Origin: Halomonas sp. KAO
GTDB taxonomy: Bacteria; Pseudomonadota; Gammaproteobacteria; Pseudomonadales; Halomonadaceae
DNA length: 64,000 nucleotides
Assembly (NCBI RefSeq): GCF_015595025.1
Contig: NZ_JADNRL010000019.1
Location: 272,225-336,224, forward strand
Reading direction: 5' to 3'
Part shown: in pieces, positions 17,313 through 26,837 of the stretch
How the letters are laid out: each line of letters opens with the position of its first letter
Numbering within the stretch: position 1 is the first letter of the stretch
Position numbers and translations under genes: made by a program
Notes under the pieces: model-generated
Database searches by the model: none
What the model was told of the DNA's origin: nothing
The model's input: the letters and a program-made list of their open reading frames with translations, nothing else

Positions 17313-17831
17313 CTAGAGTTCTTCATCTGCCAGATCGGGGTCATCGGCCAGGGCTTCCGTCAGCGTCTGCCGAATCACCAGATTCTCCACCTGCTCCACC
17401 GCCGCCTGCACATACCCGTCGATATCGCTGAGACGGGGCGACATGGTGGCCTGATAGACCACACGGTTATTGTCCCGGGTGATCCAGACCTGGCTGCCCC
17501 AACGCGCCGAAGGTCGCTCATGCACCGTCAGCACCACGTTGTTCAACACCGGGCGCTCCAGGCTCAGCTGGCTGAACTGCCGATAGAAGGTGCGGCCGGT
17601 CATGGTCACGGTGCGGTCGATCACCAGGCCCGAGATCCCCGGCTCCTGCAGGCTGAACTGGCGCTCCAGCTCTTCCTCGGCCTGCCCGGGCGTCTCGATG
17701 GTCTCCTCCGACTCCTCGATCGTCATCGCCGGCTCATCGGGCGCCACCTGAGCCTGCGCCGGGCGGCTCCCTCCCCAGATCAGCGAAAGGAGCAGCACAC
17801 AACCCGCGACTAAGGCGTACTGTGGTTGCAT
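17313..17831 (-). CDS. csgE: Curli assembly factor CsgE
   Basis: Periplasmic adaptor of 172 residues that delivers curlin subunits to CsgG. It has a signal peptide ending AQAQ, an acidic linker (residues about 35-58) longer than in E. coli, and then the CsgE core SGLVIDRTVTMTGRTFYRQFSQLW-like segment with LTVHERPSARWGSQVWITRDN and the C-terminal helix. An AAGGGAG site precedes the ATG. Its start overlaps the csgD stop by 22 bases, so the two genes are translationally coupled. Confidence 0.95.
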   Translation of the reverse strand: MQPQYALVAGCVLLLSLIWGGSRPAQAQVAPDEPAMTIEESEETIETPGQAEEELERQFSLQEPGISGLVIDRTVTMTGRTFYRQFSQLSLERPVLNNVVLTVHERPSARWGSQVWITRDNNRVVYQATMSPRLSDIDGYVQAAVEQVENLVIRQTLTEALADDPDLADEEL

Positions 17832-18514
17832 CTCTTGGCTCCCTTGCGTTGGTCGAAATGAAACAGCGGAGGGGGGGCGCCCAGATTCTGGCGTGCCCAG
17901 TTGACCGCCTGGGTACGGTTGTGCACATCGATCTTCTTGAAGATGTTGTAGAGGTGCGACTTCACCGTGTGCTCGCTGACGAACAGGCGATCGGCGATCT
18001 GCATATTGGAGGCACCGGAGCCGAGCAGCCCGATGATCTCCAGCTCACGCTGGGTCAGGCCACAGGCCGGCCGGTAAGAGTTGATGGACTGCTTGCGGAA
18101 GAACTCGATCAGGTGCGACATCAACGAGCGTGACATCCAGAGATGCCCTTCCAGCAGCCGACCGATTCCCTTGCAGATCATGTCCAGCGAATCCGTGCGA
18201 TAGAACACGCCCGACAGATGTGCATAGGAGAGTACCTCGGCTGCCTCATCACCATCTTTCAGATTCAGTGCCGCGATGCACAGTCGATGACCACGACTCG
18301 ACGCCTCCTCCTGCCACGCCTGCAGCAGGGCGTCATCGACATGATCATGATCCAGCAGCACCACTGAGGTCTCCTCAGCAACGCTGGAAGGAGCATCGGC
18401 GGGCGAAAGCAACGTGACAGTGCAGTCGACGTGGTCATTGATGTAGTCGATGAATAATGACGATTGCGGATTCTGCTCCGTGACAAACGCCACCCCCCCA
18501 TTCCGTTGGCTCAT
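17810..18514 (-). CDS. csgD: LuxR-family regulator CsgD
   Basis: A 234-residue transcription regulator with an N-terminal receiver-like domain and a C-terminal LuxR helix-turn-helix (residues about 153-210: LTQRELEIIGLL, NMQIADRLFVSEHTVKSHLYNIFKKI). As first gene of csgDEFG it is expected to activate curli genes, and in enterobacteria also cellulose/EPS synthesis. The N-terminal domain has VVLLDHDHV at the usual beta-3 position, but acidic phosphorylation residues are incomplete, as in E. coli CsgD. Given the flanking polysaccharide operons, it may control them too; that is inference. Confidence 0.92.
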   Translation of the reverse strand: MSQRNGGVAFVTEQNPQSSLFIDYINDHVDCTVTLLSPADAPSSVAEETSVVLLDHDHVDDALLQAWQEEASSRGHRLCIAALNLKDGDEAAEVLSYAHLSGVFYRTDSLDMICKGIGRLLEGHLWMSRSLMSHLIEFFRKQSINSYRPACGLTQRELEIIGLLGSGASNMQIADRLFVSEHTVKSHLYNIFKKIDVHNRTQAVNWARQNLGAPPPLFHFDQRKGAKRCNHSTP

Positions 18515-18823
18515 GCTTTCCTCCTCATGACGAGTTGTGTCTGTATGCGTTGTTGTTAGGGAGTACAGCTGGAGGTAAGTATGGCCTACTCACTAAGAAA
18601 CGTAAAATATTGTTAACTTGTGTATTCGATGGTCACCAACGTATCTCTAGCATTAATGCCTTCGAATTAGACAGCTAATCAGGCATTTAGTGGGCTTTTC
18701 GATGACCCAAATAAATTCAATATGTTTTTAAAATTAGTATTATTCATGTTTATGTTTCAGCCAGCCGTAACCGCCAAAGCCCGGCACAGGGCCGTGCTTG
18801 GACGTTAGTCGAAGTGATGAAAG
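18515..18823 (-). promoter_or_regulatory. Long AT-rich csgD upstream region
   Basis: The gap from the csgD start to the epimerase stop is 433 bases with no supportable gene. The part nearest csgD is markedly AT-rich (for example around 18700-18750), as expected for the heavily regulated csgD promoter. Specific operators were not identified. Confidence 0.45.
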
Positions 18824-18846
18824 GGGGCTGCCTAAACGGCAGCCCC
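18824..18846 (-). terminator. Terminator after the UDP-glucuronate epimerase operon
   Basis: Stem GGGGCTGCC (18824-18832) pairs with GGCAGCCCC (18838-18846) around a five-base loop. On the minus strand it is followed by CTTTCATC, a modest T-rich tail. It lies about 100 bases beyond the epimerase stop and separates that operon from csgD. Confidence 0.7.
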
Positions 18847-18947
18847 ACATAGTCCAGGCCGGTGACGCGAGCGTTATCGATAGTCTATGCAGGCTTTGTC
18901 CTTAGTGGTACGGATGTAGAGGGCACGCGGCTCGAGGCTCTCGTTCC

Positions 18948-19970
18948 TCAGACCCGATAAAAATCCCGATACCAGGCCACGAAGTTCGCCACCCCTTCCG
19001 TCACCGTGGTAGAAGGCTTGTAGCCCACCGCCTTCTCCAGCTCGCTGGAGTCGGCGAAGGTATCCGGTACGTCGCCGGGCTGCAGAGGGAGCAACTCCTT
19101 GATCGCCTCCTTGCCTAAAGCCTGCTCGATCGCCTCGATATAGGCGGAGAGCTTGACCGGGTTGTTGTTACCGATATTGAAGATGCGATACGGCGCGTTG
19201 CTGGAGGCCGGGTCAGGTGCATCGCTGTTCCACTCGGGATTGGGCGCGGCGATATCATCGCTGGCACGGATCACCCCTTCCACGATGTCATCAATGTAGG
19301 TGAAGTCTCGGGTGTGTTGGCCATGGTTGAATACCGGAATCGACTCGCCGGCCAGGGTCTTCCTGGTGAAGAGAAACAGCGCCATATCGGGGCGCCCCCA
19401 GGGGCCATACACAGTGAAGAAGCGCAAACCAGTGGTGGGCAAGTCGAACAGGTGGCTGTAGCTATGCGCCATCAGCTCATTGGCCTTCTTGGTAGCGGCG
19501 TAGAACTGCAGCGGATGGTTGACGCCCTCGTGCTCCGAGAACGGCATGCTGGTGTTGGCACCATAGACGCTGCTGGTACTGGCATAGGTGAGATGCTTAA
19601 CTGGGTGATGACGGCAGGCCTCCAGGATATTGGTGAACGCCACTATATTGCTGTGCACATAGGCATGGGGGTTCTCCAGCGAGTAACGCACCCCCGCCTG
19701 AGCGGCCAGATGGATCACCCGCTCGGGTTTGTGACTCTCGAACACAGCGTTGACCGCCGCCTGATCGGCCAGGTCCTCACGCACGAACACATACTCGGCA
19801 CCAGTACGTGAGGCAGTCTCATTCAAAATCTCGAGCCGCGCCTCCTTAATCGTCGGATCGTAATAGTCGTTGACCTCATCGAAGCCGATTACGCTGTCGC
19901 CGCGCTCGAGCAGACGCTTGGCGGTGTGGAAACCGATAAAGCCGGCATTGCCGGTGACGAGAACCTTCAT
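18948..19970 (-). CDS. UDP-glucuronate 4-epimerase-like SDR enzyme
   Basis: A 340-residue extended short-chain dehydrogenase. NAD-binding GNAGFIG is at residues 7-13; the catalytic Ser-Tyr-Lys set lies in YASTSSVYG and [44 protein letters not shown] is characteristic of the UDP-glucuronate 4-epimerase (CapI/LspL/WbnF) group. It would convert UDP-GlcA to UDP-GalA for the polysaccharide. It is the last gene of the minus-strand run Wza-Wzb-Wzc-ABC-P-loop-epimerase; 164 bases separate it from the P-loop gene. Confidence 0.9.
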   Translation of the reverse strand: MKVLVTGNAGFIGFHTAKRLLERGDSVIGFDEVNDYYDPTIKEARLEILNETASRTGAEYVFVREDLADQAAVNAVFESHKPERVIHLAAQAGVRYSLENPHAYVHSNIVAFTNILEACRHHPVKHLTYASTSSVYGANTSMPFSEHEGVNHPLQFYAATKKANELMAHSYSHLFDLPTTGLRFFTVYGPWGRPDMALFLFTRKTLAGESIPVFNHGQHTRDFTYIDDIVEGVIRASDDIAAPNPEWNSDAPDPASSNAPYRIFNIGNNNPVKLSAYIEAIEQALGKEAIKELLPLQPGDVPDTFADSSELEKAVGYKPSTTVTEGVANFVAWYRDFYRV

Positions 19971-20134
19971 GACAACTCCTTGTTATTGGTCCAGGTGGGC
20001 ACGGTGACCTCATGGGTCAATGTTCGGGTCGCAATGGCCGGCCTCATGCCGTTCTTCGCTGCTGACACTAGGCTCGCTGGAAACCCTGAACTCAAGCGAT
20101 CAAAGGCGCTAAGGGCCAAGGCGTCGTGTCACGG

Positions 20135-20905
20135 CTAGGCGCCTTCTGCCAGACGGGCAAGGAAGGCGTTAATTCGATGTTGATGAGTAGCCAGGTCATC
20201 CTCGGCCTTGAGCATTAGTACCGGTCGCGCGTGCCGCTCGAAGAGTCGGCAGACGGCCAGGCCCCAGGCCAACTCTTGCTCGACGTGGGCCAGGGCCGCC
20301 TCTTCGCCAAGATAGCCGAGCCAGTCGTTGCCGCCACCGGGGCGCTGTCTGTGGCGACTGGCCAGCTGCGCCATGACCCGCTCGACACTTGTCTCGAGCC
20401 GTATCAGTGAACGGCCGGCAAGTAGTCCTGCGAGCCCTGGCGGTTCTGGATCCTCGGCCGCCAGGGCTGCCAGTTGGGCGGAGAAGTTATGGCAGATGCC
20501 TTCCTCGCTGACCATGCCACGCGGATAGTGGCGACTGCGCCAGGCAATATCGTGACGCAGCGTGGTGGTGATGTAGTCCACCAGGCGTAGCTTGTGGCTG
20601 GGGGTTAACGGCAACCTCTCCAGCGCCTGAAGGCTTCCGAACAAGAGTCTTGCGTAGAGCTCCCCCACATGGCCGCCGGGTAGCTCCGGGAAGGCATCGC
20701 GGCCAATTAGTATGCGCTCGGCACGCATCCACTCGTTGTGGAACGCCAGTTGACGATAGAGGGTGGTCTTGCCCGCTCCGGAGGGCGCAATCATCTCCAC
20801 CCGCTGGCCATGGGTGGCACTCGGTGCGCCGCGGGGAAGCGGCGGCGTGCGCATTAACGCAAATCCACTACGACTCAGGGTAGACTTGAGCAAATGTTTT
20901 AGCAT
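20135..20905 (-). CDS. P-loop protein of unknown function in the capsule operon
   Basis: A 256-residue protein I cannot assign. It has a Walker A motif (EMIAPSGAGKTTLYRQLAF, residues about 38-52) near the N terminus, preceded by a basic, proline-rich segment, and a C-terminal half with LIRLETSVERVMAQLASRH, which resembles the adenylate/sulfotransferase-type kinases that read a base or anion. No signal peptide or membrane segment is evident. AAGGA seven bases upstream supports the ATG at 20905. It follows the ABC flippase by 10 bases, so it is in the same operon. A small-molecule or glycan kinase is a reasonable guess, not shown. Confidence 0.6.
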   Translation of the reverse strand: MLKHLLKSTLSRSGFALMRTPPLPRGAPSATHGQRVEMIAPSGAGKTTLYRQLAFHNEWMRAERILIGRDAFPELPGGHVGELYARLLFGSLQALERLPLTPSHKLRLVDYITTTLRHDIAWRSRHYPRGMVSEEGICHNFSAQLAALAAEDPEPPGLAGLLAGRSLIRLETSVERVMAQLASRHRQRPGGGNDWLGYLGEEAALAHVEQELAWGLAVCRLFERHARPVLMLKAEDDLATHQHRINAFLARLAEGA

Positions 20906-20915
20906 GACGACATCC

Positions 20916-22745
20916 TTAGGAGTGCGCGGCCATGCGCTGGAAGGTGGGGTTGCGCTCAACTAACTCGTCGTAACTCCCCTGGTCGACCACTTTCCCTTTC
21001 TGCATCAGGTAGATCACGTCGCAACGGCGCACCGTGCTCAACCGATGGGCGATCATGATGATGGTCTTGCTGCTGGCAAAACCATGGATCGCCTGCATCA
21101 CCTGGCGTTCGGTGATGCCATCCAGGGCACTGGTGGCCTCATCGAGAATAAGGACTTCGGCATCGTCGTAGAGTGCTCGGGCTATCCCGATACGCTGACG
21201 CTGCCCCCCGGAGAGCTGGGTGCCGCGCTCGCCGACCCGCGTATCGAGCCCTGCAGGCAACTGTTCAAGCAACTCGTCGAGATGAGCCATTTGGGCGGCG
21301 TGGCGCACCCGCTCATCATCGATTTCCTCGCACGGCAGGCCGAAGGCGATGTTCTCTCGGATGCTGGCATCGGCCAGGAAGATTGCCTGGGACACGAAGC
21401 CCACCGCGTTCTGCCAAGCACGCTTGCGTGGCCCCGTCAGCGGCTGGCCATCGACCCTGAGCTCTCCCCGCTGGGGACTGATCAGTCCCAGCAGCAAGTC
21501 GATGGCGGTGGATTTGCCGGAGCCGGAAGGTCCCACCAACCCGATCACTTGCTGAGCCGGTATCACCAGCGAGACATCATCCAGCGCCGGCTGCTCCTTG
21601 CCAGGATAGAAAAATGTCACCCCGCTGAGAGCCACCGAGTCTCGCGGCACCAACTTGACGTGCGCAGGTGTTGACGTGGTCGGCCTGGTAACAGACGATG
21701 CCTTGAGGCTGACCTCCTCTTTGCCGCGGCTGTCCTTGAGATCCTGATGTACCGCCTCGAAGGCGGCGATATTACCGCGCATCAGGGCCACGCTGCCGTA
21801 GATCTGCTGGAATGCCGGCAGCAGCTTGAAGCCGGCCAGAGCATAGACCGAGAGCAACGGCAGAATGGTGCCAAGGTTGCCCTCATGGGCGGCAAGCAGA
21901 TAGAGCACCAGGAAGATCACGGTGCCGAAGGCGACGAGCTCAACCAGGTAACGTGGAACCTGAGCGAGTGCCTTGGTCACCCCCTGGGCGCGGCCATAGC
22001 GACGGCTGGCTGTTTCGAAGCGCTGATTGAACATCGCCTGGCGCCCCAACAACAGAGTGTCCTTGATACCCCCGAAGCCTTCCGCCATCAGCTGATAGCG
22101 TGCCACCTGGCTGCGCGACACGGCACGACCATTAGCGGCCAAGCGCGCCCGCACCGTGCCATAGAGGCCCACGAAGCAGAAGGCGAACACCGCCAGGCCA
22201 ATCAGCGCCACCATCGGGTTGAACAGCACCAGGGCGATCACCATGCAGATGGCGGTGGCCGCCTTGGCGTTCATGCGCATCAGCGGCGAGATCAGGGTAT
22301 CGGTGATGCGCTGGGTCTCCTGAGCAATATTGCTGACCAAGCGAGTGCTGCTTCCTTCGGCGTGAAACAGCCAGGGCTGCGCCATATAGTGGCGATACAA
22401 CCGTACGCTCAGCTCGGCACCGAGTTGCTGACCGTAAATCGTCAGACGCCATACGGCGACCACCGAGATGGCCGCAGAGAGCGCTAACGCCACCAGCACC
22501 CCCACTCCCATCCAGAACAGGAAATCGCGCGGTTCGCCGATACCACTCGCCGCATAGATCTGGGCGAGCAGGGCATCGCCCTGCAGCCGGCTCATGTCGC
22601 CCACCAGGGCCATAAAGGGGCCGATGGCGAGCACCCCACCCACCTCGGCGAAGGCCATCAGCACCACCAACCCCTGGAGGCGCAGCAAGCGCCGGCGTTG
22701 CTCGCGGGTAAGCAAGCCTAACAAGGCACGGAGATTGGCGAACAT
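20916..22745 (-). CDS. ABC transporter, fused permease-ATPase (PglK/MsbA-like flippase)
   Basis: A 609-residue half-transporter: six membrane segments (about 1-320), then a nucleotide-binding domain with Walker A GLVGPSGSGKSTA, signature LSGGQRQRIGIARALY, Walker B VLILDEATSALD and the switch His in IAHRLSTV. The N terminus (ALLGLLTREQRRRLLRLQGLVVLMAFAEVGG) is like PglK, which flips undecaprenyl-linked oligosaccharide. No Wzx-type flippase is visible anywhere in the window, so this protein may serve as the lipid-linked-sugar flippase. A GGSKEEVS-like linker of low complexity joins the domains. Confidence 0.85.
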   Translation of the reverse strand: MFANLRALLGLLTREQRRRLLRLQGLVVLMAFAEVGGVLAIGPFMALVGDMSRLQGDALLAQIYAASGIGEPRDFLFWMGVGVLVALALSAAISVVAVWRLTIYGQQLGAELSVRLYRHYMAQPWLFHAEGSSTRLVSNIAQETQRITDTLISPLMRMNAKAATAICMVIALVLFNPMVALIGLAVFAFCFVGLYGTVRARLAANGRAVSRSQVARYQLMAEGFGGIKDTLLLGRQAMFNQRFETASRRYGRAQGVTKALAQVPRYLVELVAFGTVIFLVLYLLAAHEGNLGTILPLLSVYALAGFKLLPAFQQIYGSVALMRGNIAAFEAVHQDLKDSRGKEEVSLKASSVTRPTTSTPAHVKLVPRDSVALSGVTFFYPGKEQPALDDVSLVIPAQQVIGLVGPSGSGKSTAIDLLLGLISPQRGELRVDGQPLTGPRKRAWQNAVGFVSQAIFLADASIRENIAFGLPCEEIDDERVRHAAQMAHLDELLEQLPAGLDTRVGERGTQLSGGQRQRIGIARALYDDAEVLILDEATSALDGITERQVMQAIHGFASSKTIIMIAHRLSTVRRCDVIYLMQKGKVVDQGSYDELVERNPTFQRMAAHS

Positions 22746-22889
22746 AGGGCCTCACAAAATCATCGACGCCGCGTCTGCGCGGCCAGCCCTATTAATGTGA
22801 CATTTTGTATCTGTTAGGCAAGTATGAAATAGGTAGTACCAGGTGCGAGGAGCAAGGTCCGCGAGGTAGGTGCGCCCCTCATCCTTTAC

Positions 22890-25121
22890 TCACTTGTACG
22901 AATAGTTGTAGTACCCATACCCATAGCTGGTGGCGGCCTTGCGCTCCATGGCGTTAAGGATCGAGCCCTTGACTGTAACGCCGGCAGTTTCGAGGCGACG
23001 AGTAGCGATCTGCAGCTCGCGTATCGGGTTGGTCTGGAAGCGAGCGACCATCAGGGTGGTGCCACACTGGGCGCCAACCACCGCGGCATCGGTCACGGCG
23101 AGCACCGGCGGAGTGTCGATGATCACCAGGTCATAGCGTTGGCTGACCTCTTCGAGGAAGGTGGTGAAGCGTGAGGTCATCATCAACTCCGAGGGGTTGG
23201 GCGGAGATTCACCGCGAGCCACGTAATCCAGCCCTTCGATACCGCTGGACCGGATGATCTCCAGCAGGCCCTTGCGCCCGCTCAGCAGCTCGGAGAGCCC
23301 CTCCTTGCTGCGCCCCTTGAAGGCGTTATGCATGTGCCCCTTGCGCATATCGGCATCAACGACCAGCACCCGTTGTCCGGCCTGGGCGCAGACAGCGCCC
23401 AGGTTAATCGAGATAAAGGTCTTGCCAATACCAGGGCTGGGACCGGAGATCATCAGGCGGTTGTTGCTGGCCTCGAGCATGGCGAAGTGCAGACTGGTGC
23501 GCAGGCTGCGCAGGGCCTCGATGGAGGTATCAGCCAGGTGGCGCTCGGCGAGCACCCCGCTGACCACCTCCCGTGCCTGGCGATCACGGCGATGCTTGAC
23601 TCGTCGAACCAGCTTTCGCTGCTCGTCGGAGAGCGGCACGGTGGCGTAAACCGGCAGGCCGGCGCTCTCGATCTGCTCAGGTGACTCCACGCCGCGGTTG
23701 AGCAGGCCGCGCAGCAGCACGATACCCACCCCCAGCATGCCGCCGAGCACGGTGGCGATGATCACGATTAGTGACTTGCGCGGAGCGATGGGGAACGGGC
23801 CGACCAGCGCGTCATCGATGATACGCACGTTGCCAACGGTACCAGCCCGGGCGACCTGCAGCTCCTGCATCTTGTTCAGCACGTTGACGTAGATGGCCTG
23901 GGTGACCTCGACGTCGCGGGTACGACGCACTACCTCCTGCTGGGCGGCGGGCATCTCATTGACGCGTTCATCAAGATCGGCCCGCTGCTGCTGCAGCTGA
24001 CTCTTCTGGCGCAGCAGCGCCTGATAGTTAGGGTGACTTGGGGTGAATCGCTCGGCCAGCTCGGCTTCCTGGAACTCCAGCTCGCTGAGTCGACTGTCGA
24101 GCTCGATAAAGCGCTGGATTACGGACTGTGCCTCGGAGCTGAGGTCGACACTATCCTGCTCGACGCGATACTCGTTAAGACGATTTTCAGCGGCGGCAAG
24201 CTGATCGCGGAGTTCCGGCGCTTGCTCCTCGAGAAAGGCCAGGCTCTGCTCCGCCTCGGCGGATTGACGCTCGACGTTCTGGGTCAGGAAGGTCTCTGCC
24301 ACGGCATCCAGTGAGCGACGAATCTCGCTGCGATCGGGTCCAGTCAGGGTCAACCGAAGCATGCCGGTGCCGATGCTGGTGCCGCGCCCGGCGCCCAACT
24401 CGTTGACGCTAAGCCGCGAGCCAAGACCATTGATGGCTGTAGGCCGCGAGCGCTTGATCAGGGTGAACTCCGTGCCGGGAGGCGCCTGCAGTTCAGCGAT
24501 GCGTATCTGGATATCGCCATCGGCGAAGCTCGCAAGCTCCCCGACTCGCCCTTGGCCCAGCTCCCGCGGCATCTCGCCGCCCAGGCGCAGCCGATAGTCC
24601 CCCGCTTCCCCGGCGGTTGCGATCAGCGGCATGCCGCGCAGCGAGTCGGCGACCTCCAGGCGTCCCAGGGCCAGGGTCTCACCCGCCCATACCCAGGGCT
24701 TGCCGGCCATGAATGCCGGTCGTTCGATGCCACGGCGCACCAGGAAGCCACCCACCACCGGCAGCAGATTCGGACTCACCACGGTATCCAGCCCGACCCG
24801 GTCGACCACCTGGCCCAGCACCATGCGAGACTGCAGAATCTGCACCTCGGCGGCGGTGGAGGACTCGCCCTCCTGGCCGAACACCTCGGAGAGATCGCCC
24901 AGTGGGCTGACGGTCGAGCGCCGTTCCACCTGTACCAGCGCATCGCCGCGGTACACCGGCGTCTGCAGCAGGGCATAGACCACCCCACCCAAGGCGAACA
25001 AGAGGGTGATGGCGAGGATCAGCCACTTGTGATCGAGGAGCAGGCCAAACAGGCGTGCGAGGTCGATTTTATTATCGACCGGGGCCATAGGTGAAGCTGC
25101 GGTGTTGGAGGTGTCAGTCAT
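22890..25121 (-). CDS. wzc: Wzc/Etk-type polysaccharide co-polymerase and tyrosine autokinase
   Basis: Inner-membrane bacterial tyrosine kinase of 743 residues. It has a cytosolic N terminus, Wzz domain and first membrane helix (about 30-50), a long coiled-coil periplasmic region (about 290-430), a second helix (about 450), and a cytosolic kinase domain with Walker A SGPSPGIGKTFISINLG (about 555), Walker A' VLVVDADMRKGHMH and Walker B LVIIDTPPVLAVTDA. The C-terminal tyrosine cluster YGYGYYNYSYK has six Tyr. It controls chain length and export with Wza and is dephosphorylated by Wzb; those genes lie directly upstream. A close paralogue is at 40588-42963. Confidence 0.95.
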   Translation of the reverse strand: MTDTSNTAASPMAPVDNKIDLARLFGLLLDHKWLILAITLLFALGGVVYALLQTPVYRGDALVQVERRSTVSPLGDLSEVFGQEGESSTAAEVQILQSRMVLGQVVDRVGLDTVVSPNLLPVVGGFLVRRGIERPAFMAGKPWVWAGETLALGRLEVADSLRGMPLIATAGEAGDYRLRLGGEMPRELGQGRVGELASFADGDIQIRIAELQAPPGTEFTLIKRSRPTAINGLGSRLSVNELGAGRGTSIGTGMLRLTLTGPDRSEIRRSLDAVAETFLTQNVERQSAEAEQSLAFLEEQAPELRDQLAAAENRLNEYRVEQDSVDLSSEAQSVIQRFIELDSRLSELEFQEAELAERFTPSHPNYQALLRQKSQLQQQRADLDERVNEMPAAQQEVVRRTRDVEVTQAIYVNVLNKMQELQVARAGTVGNVRIIDDALVGPFPIAPRKSLIVIIATVLGGMLGVGIVLLRGLLNRGVESPEQIESAGLPVYATVPLSDEQRKLVRRVKHRRDRQAREVVSGVLAERHLADTSIEALRSLRTSLHFAMLEASNNRLMISGPSPGIGKTFISINLGAVCAQAGQRVLVVDADMRKGHMHNAFKGRSKEGLSELLSGRKGLLEIIRSSGIEGLDYVARGESPPNPSELMMTSRFTTFLEEVSQRYDLVIIDTPPVLAVTDAAVVGAQCGTTLMVARFQTNPIRELQIATRRLETAGVTVKGSILNAMERKAATSYGYGYYNYSYK

Positions 25122-25235
25122 GGCGTGGCTTTGTATTTGTAAGAGTGAAAGGAAGGTAATTTAAGCCAGGATGTTTCGTCGGTATCCGTGAGTACGCCGA
25201 AGTCTAACGACGCCATCGCCTGGGGTTTGGACTTT

Positions 25236-25673
25236 TTATAGGCGGGCAACCCACCCGGCGGTGGCCTCAGCCAGCAGTTGGTGAACATGCTCAAACGCCT
25301 CCCTGCTCTTCCGATACGGGTCGGGGATATCGAGTCCCTTGCCAGCTGCGAGCCATTTGCCAAGCAGCATGGTCTTGCCGAGGGCCTCGGGGGCAAGCTC
25401 ACCGACAGCGCGTCGCTGGCCGCTGCTCATCACCAGGATCAGATCGTGGTTGATGAGCATCTCGGTGGTGAGCTGGCGGGCCTGGTGGATGGAGACGTCA
25501 AGTCCTTCCGCCTCGGCAAGCTCTCTGGCGCTGAGATCGACGTTCTGACCGACCAGTGCACCTAACCCTGCCGAGGCGACCTGCTTCCCCGGCAGGGCCC
25601 GGCGCAGCATGGCTTCGGCCACGGGGCTACGACAGACGTTACCAGTACACACCACCAAGATACGTTGAAACAC
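25236..25673 (-). CDS. wzb: Low-molecular-weight protein-tyrosine phosphatase (Wzb/Etp)
   Basis: A 145-residue cytosolic phosphatase with the P-loop VVCTGNVCRSP (nucleophile Cys9, Arg15) and the acid loop DIPDPYRKS. It removes phosphate from the tyrosine cluster of the Wzc kinase, allowing the phosphorylation cycle needed for export. Located between wza (22-base gap) and wzc, the conserved order wza-wzb-wzc or gfcE-etp-etk. It is the only such phosphatase in the window, so it may serve both Wzc paralogues. Confidence 0.95.
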   Translation of the reverse strand: MFQRILVVCTGNVCRSPVAEAMLRRALPGKQVASAGLGALVGQNVDLSARELAEAEGLDVSIHQARQLTTEMLINHDLILVMSSGQRRAVGELAPEALGKTMLLGKWLAAGKGLDIPDPYRKSREAFEHVHQLLAEATAGWVARL

Positions 25674-25694
25674 AAGCCGCTCGCTATGGGTGGA

Positions 25695-26837
25695 TTAGAG
25701 ATCGCTGACGTCGCTGGCACTCTCCGCCACACTACCCGGCAACACCAGCGAGGGTAGCAGCAGGCTGATCACACGGTTCCAGCGCGCCAGGGGCGCGGTG
25801 GTAACGTAGACCACATCCTGGGGCTCGAGGACAAACTGGCTGCCCATGCTGAAGGCGGCGGCGTTGCGTACATCGAGCAGATACACGGTGGCCAACTTGT
25901 CACTGTCGAAAGTCTGGCTGCGAATGACGAAGATTCCCGAGGGCTCGGCGGTAGTTTCGTTGATACCACCGGCCCGTGCCACGGCGTCGGTCAAGGAGAG
26001 GCGCTCGTTGCCCAACGCGAAGTTGCCGGGCGAGAGCACCTGGCCCATGACCGCCACGGCCTGATTCTCGGAACTCGGCACGTGCACCACGTCGCCATCC
26101 TGGAGCAGACGATTCTGGGTCTGGTCGCCTTGGCGCAGCAGCTGGTAGAGAGAGAGACGCTGCTCCTGACCATTGCGGGTCAGAATTACCTCGTGCCAGT
26201 TGGCAGTGGGCTGGGCGCCACCGGCCCGGCTGATGGCGTCGGCCAAGGTCAGCGGCACGCTGGTGATGGGCTGGGTGCCGGGTGTTGCCACCGACCCGCT
26301 CACGTAGACCTTCTTGGAGTTGAAGGCCGCCATGCGGACATCCACCTGGGGCTCGGCCAGAAAGCCGGAGAGTCGGCGCGCCAGCATGTCGCGGACCTCA
26401 TCCAGGGTGAGCCCTGCGACCTTCACGCGCCCGATATAGGGATAGAAGATGGTGCCATCGCTACGCACCTCGTTGCCCGCCTCGGCGGCGCTTCGCTCGG
26501 CACCGGCCGGTATGGTCAGCTCGGGATGGTCGTAGACGATCACGCTCAGTACATCGCCGGGATCCACGCGATACTCGTAGTCCTCGATGGCCTGGCGCAG
26601 ATCGCTGGACATGGGCGCAGCTTGGCTTTCGGCCAGCCGAAAGGTCGAAACCAGCCCCGGCGTAATGGGCTCGATATCGACTAGGTCGTCGATCGGCGCG
26701 GTTTCCGTCTGGTAATCGATATGCCCACCGGGAGCCATAGAACAGCCTGATAGCAGAAGGGCCACGGCGCAGGCAATCAGGGGCGTCGACCGGAAAGCCG
26801 GTGCGTGACGCTGACGTGGGATCGACGATGTGATCAT
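25695..26837 (-). CDS. wza: Outer-membrane polysaccharide export lipoprotein (Wza/GfcE)
   Basis: A 380-residue lipoprotein (lipobox LLLSGCSM) that forms the octameric outer-membrane channel for capsule or EPS. The polysaccharide export domain begins YRVDPGDVLSVIVYDHPELTIPAG, followed by two SLBB domains (VYVSGSVATPGTQPI and VAVMGQVLSPGNFAL) and a C-terminal segment that should form the helical barrel. AGAGGAA six bases upstream supports the ATG at 26837; the frame is open to 26885. First gene of the minus-strand export operon; divergent from the gfcABCD-like genes. Confidence 0.94.
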   Translation of the reverse strand: MITSSIPRQRHAPAFRSTPLIACAVALLLSGCSMAPGGHIDYQTETAPIDDLVDIEPITPGLVSTFRLAESQAAPMSSDLRQAIEDYEYRVDPGDVLSVIVYDHPELTIPAGAERSAAEAGNEVRSDGTIFYPYIGRVKVAGLTLDEVRDMLARRLSGFLAEPQVDVRMAAFNSKKVYVSGSVATPGTQPITSVPLTLADAISRAGGAQPTANWHEVILTRNGQEQRLSLYQLLRQGDQTQNRLLQDGDVVHVPSSENQAVAVMGQVLSPGNFALGNERLSLTDAVARAGGINETTAEPSGIFVIRSQTFDSDKLATVYLLDVRNAAAFSMGSQFVLEPQDVVYVTTAPLARWNRVISLLLPSLVLPGSVAESASDVSDL

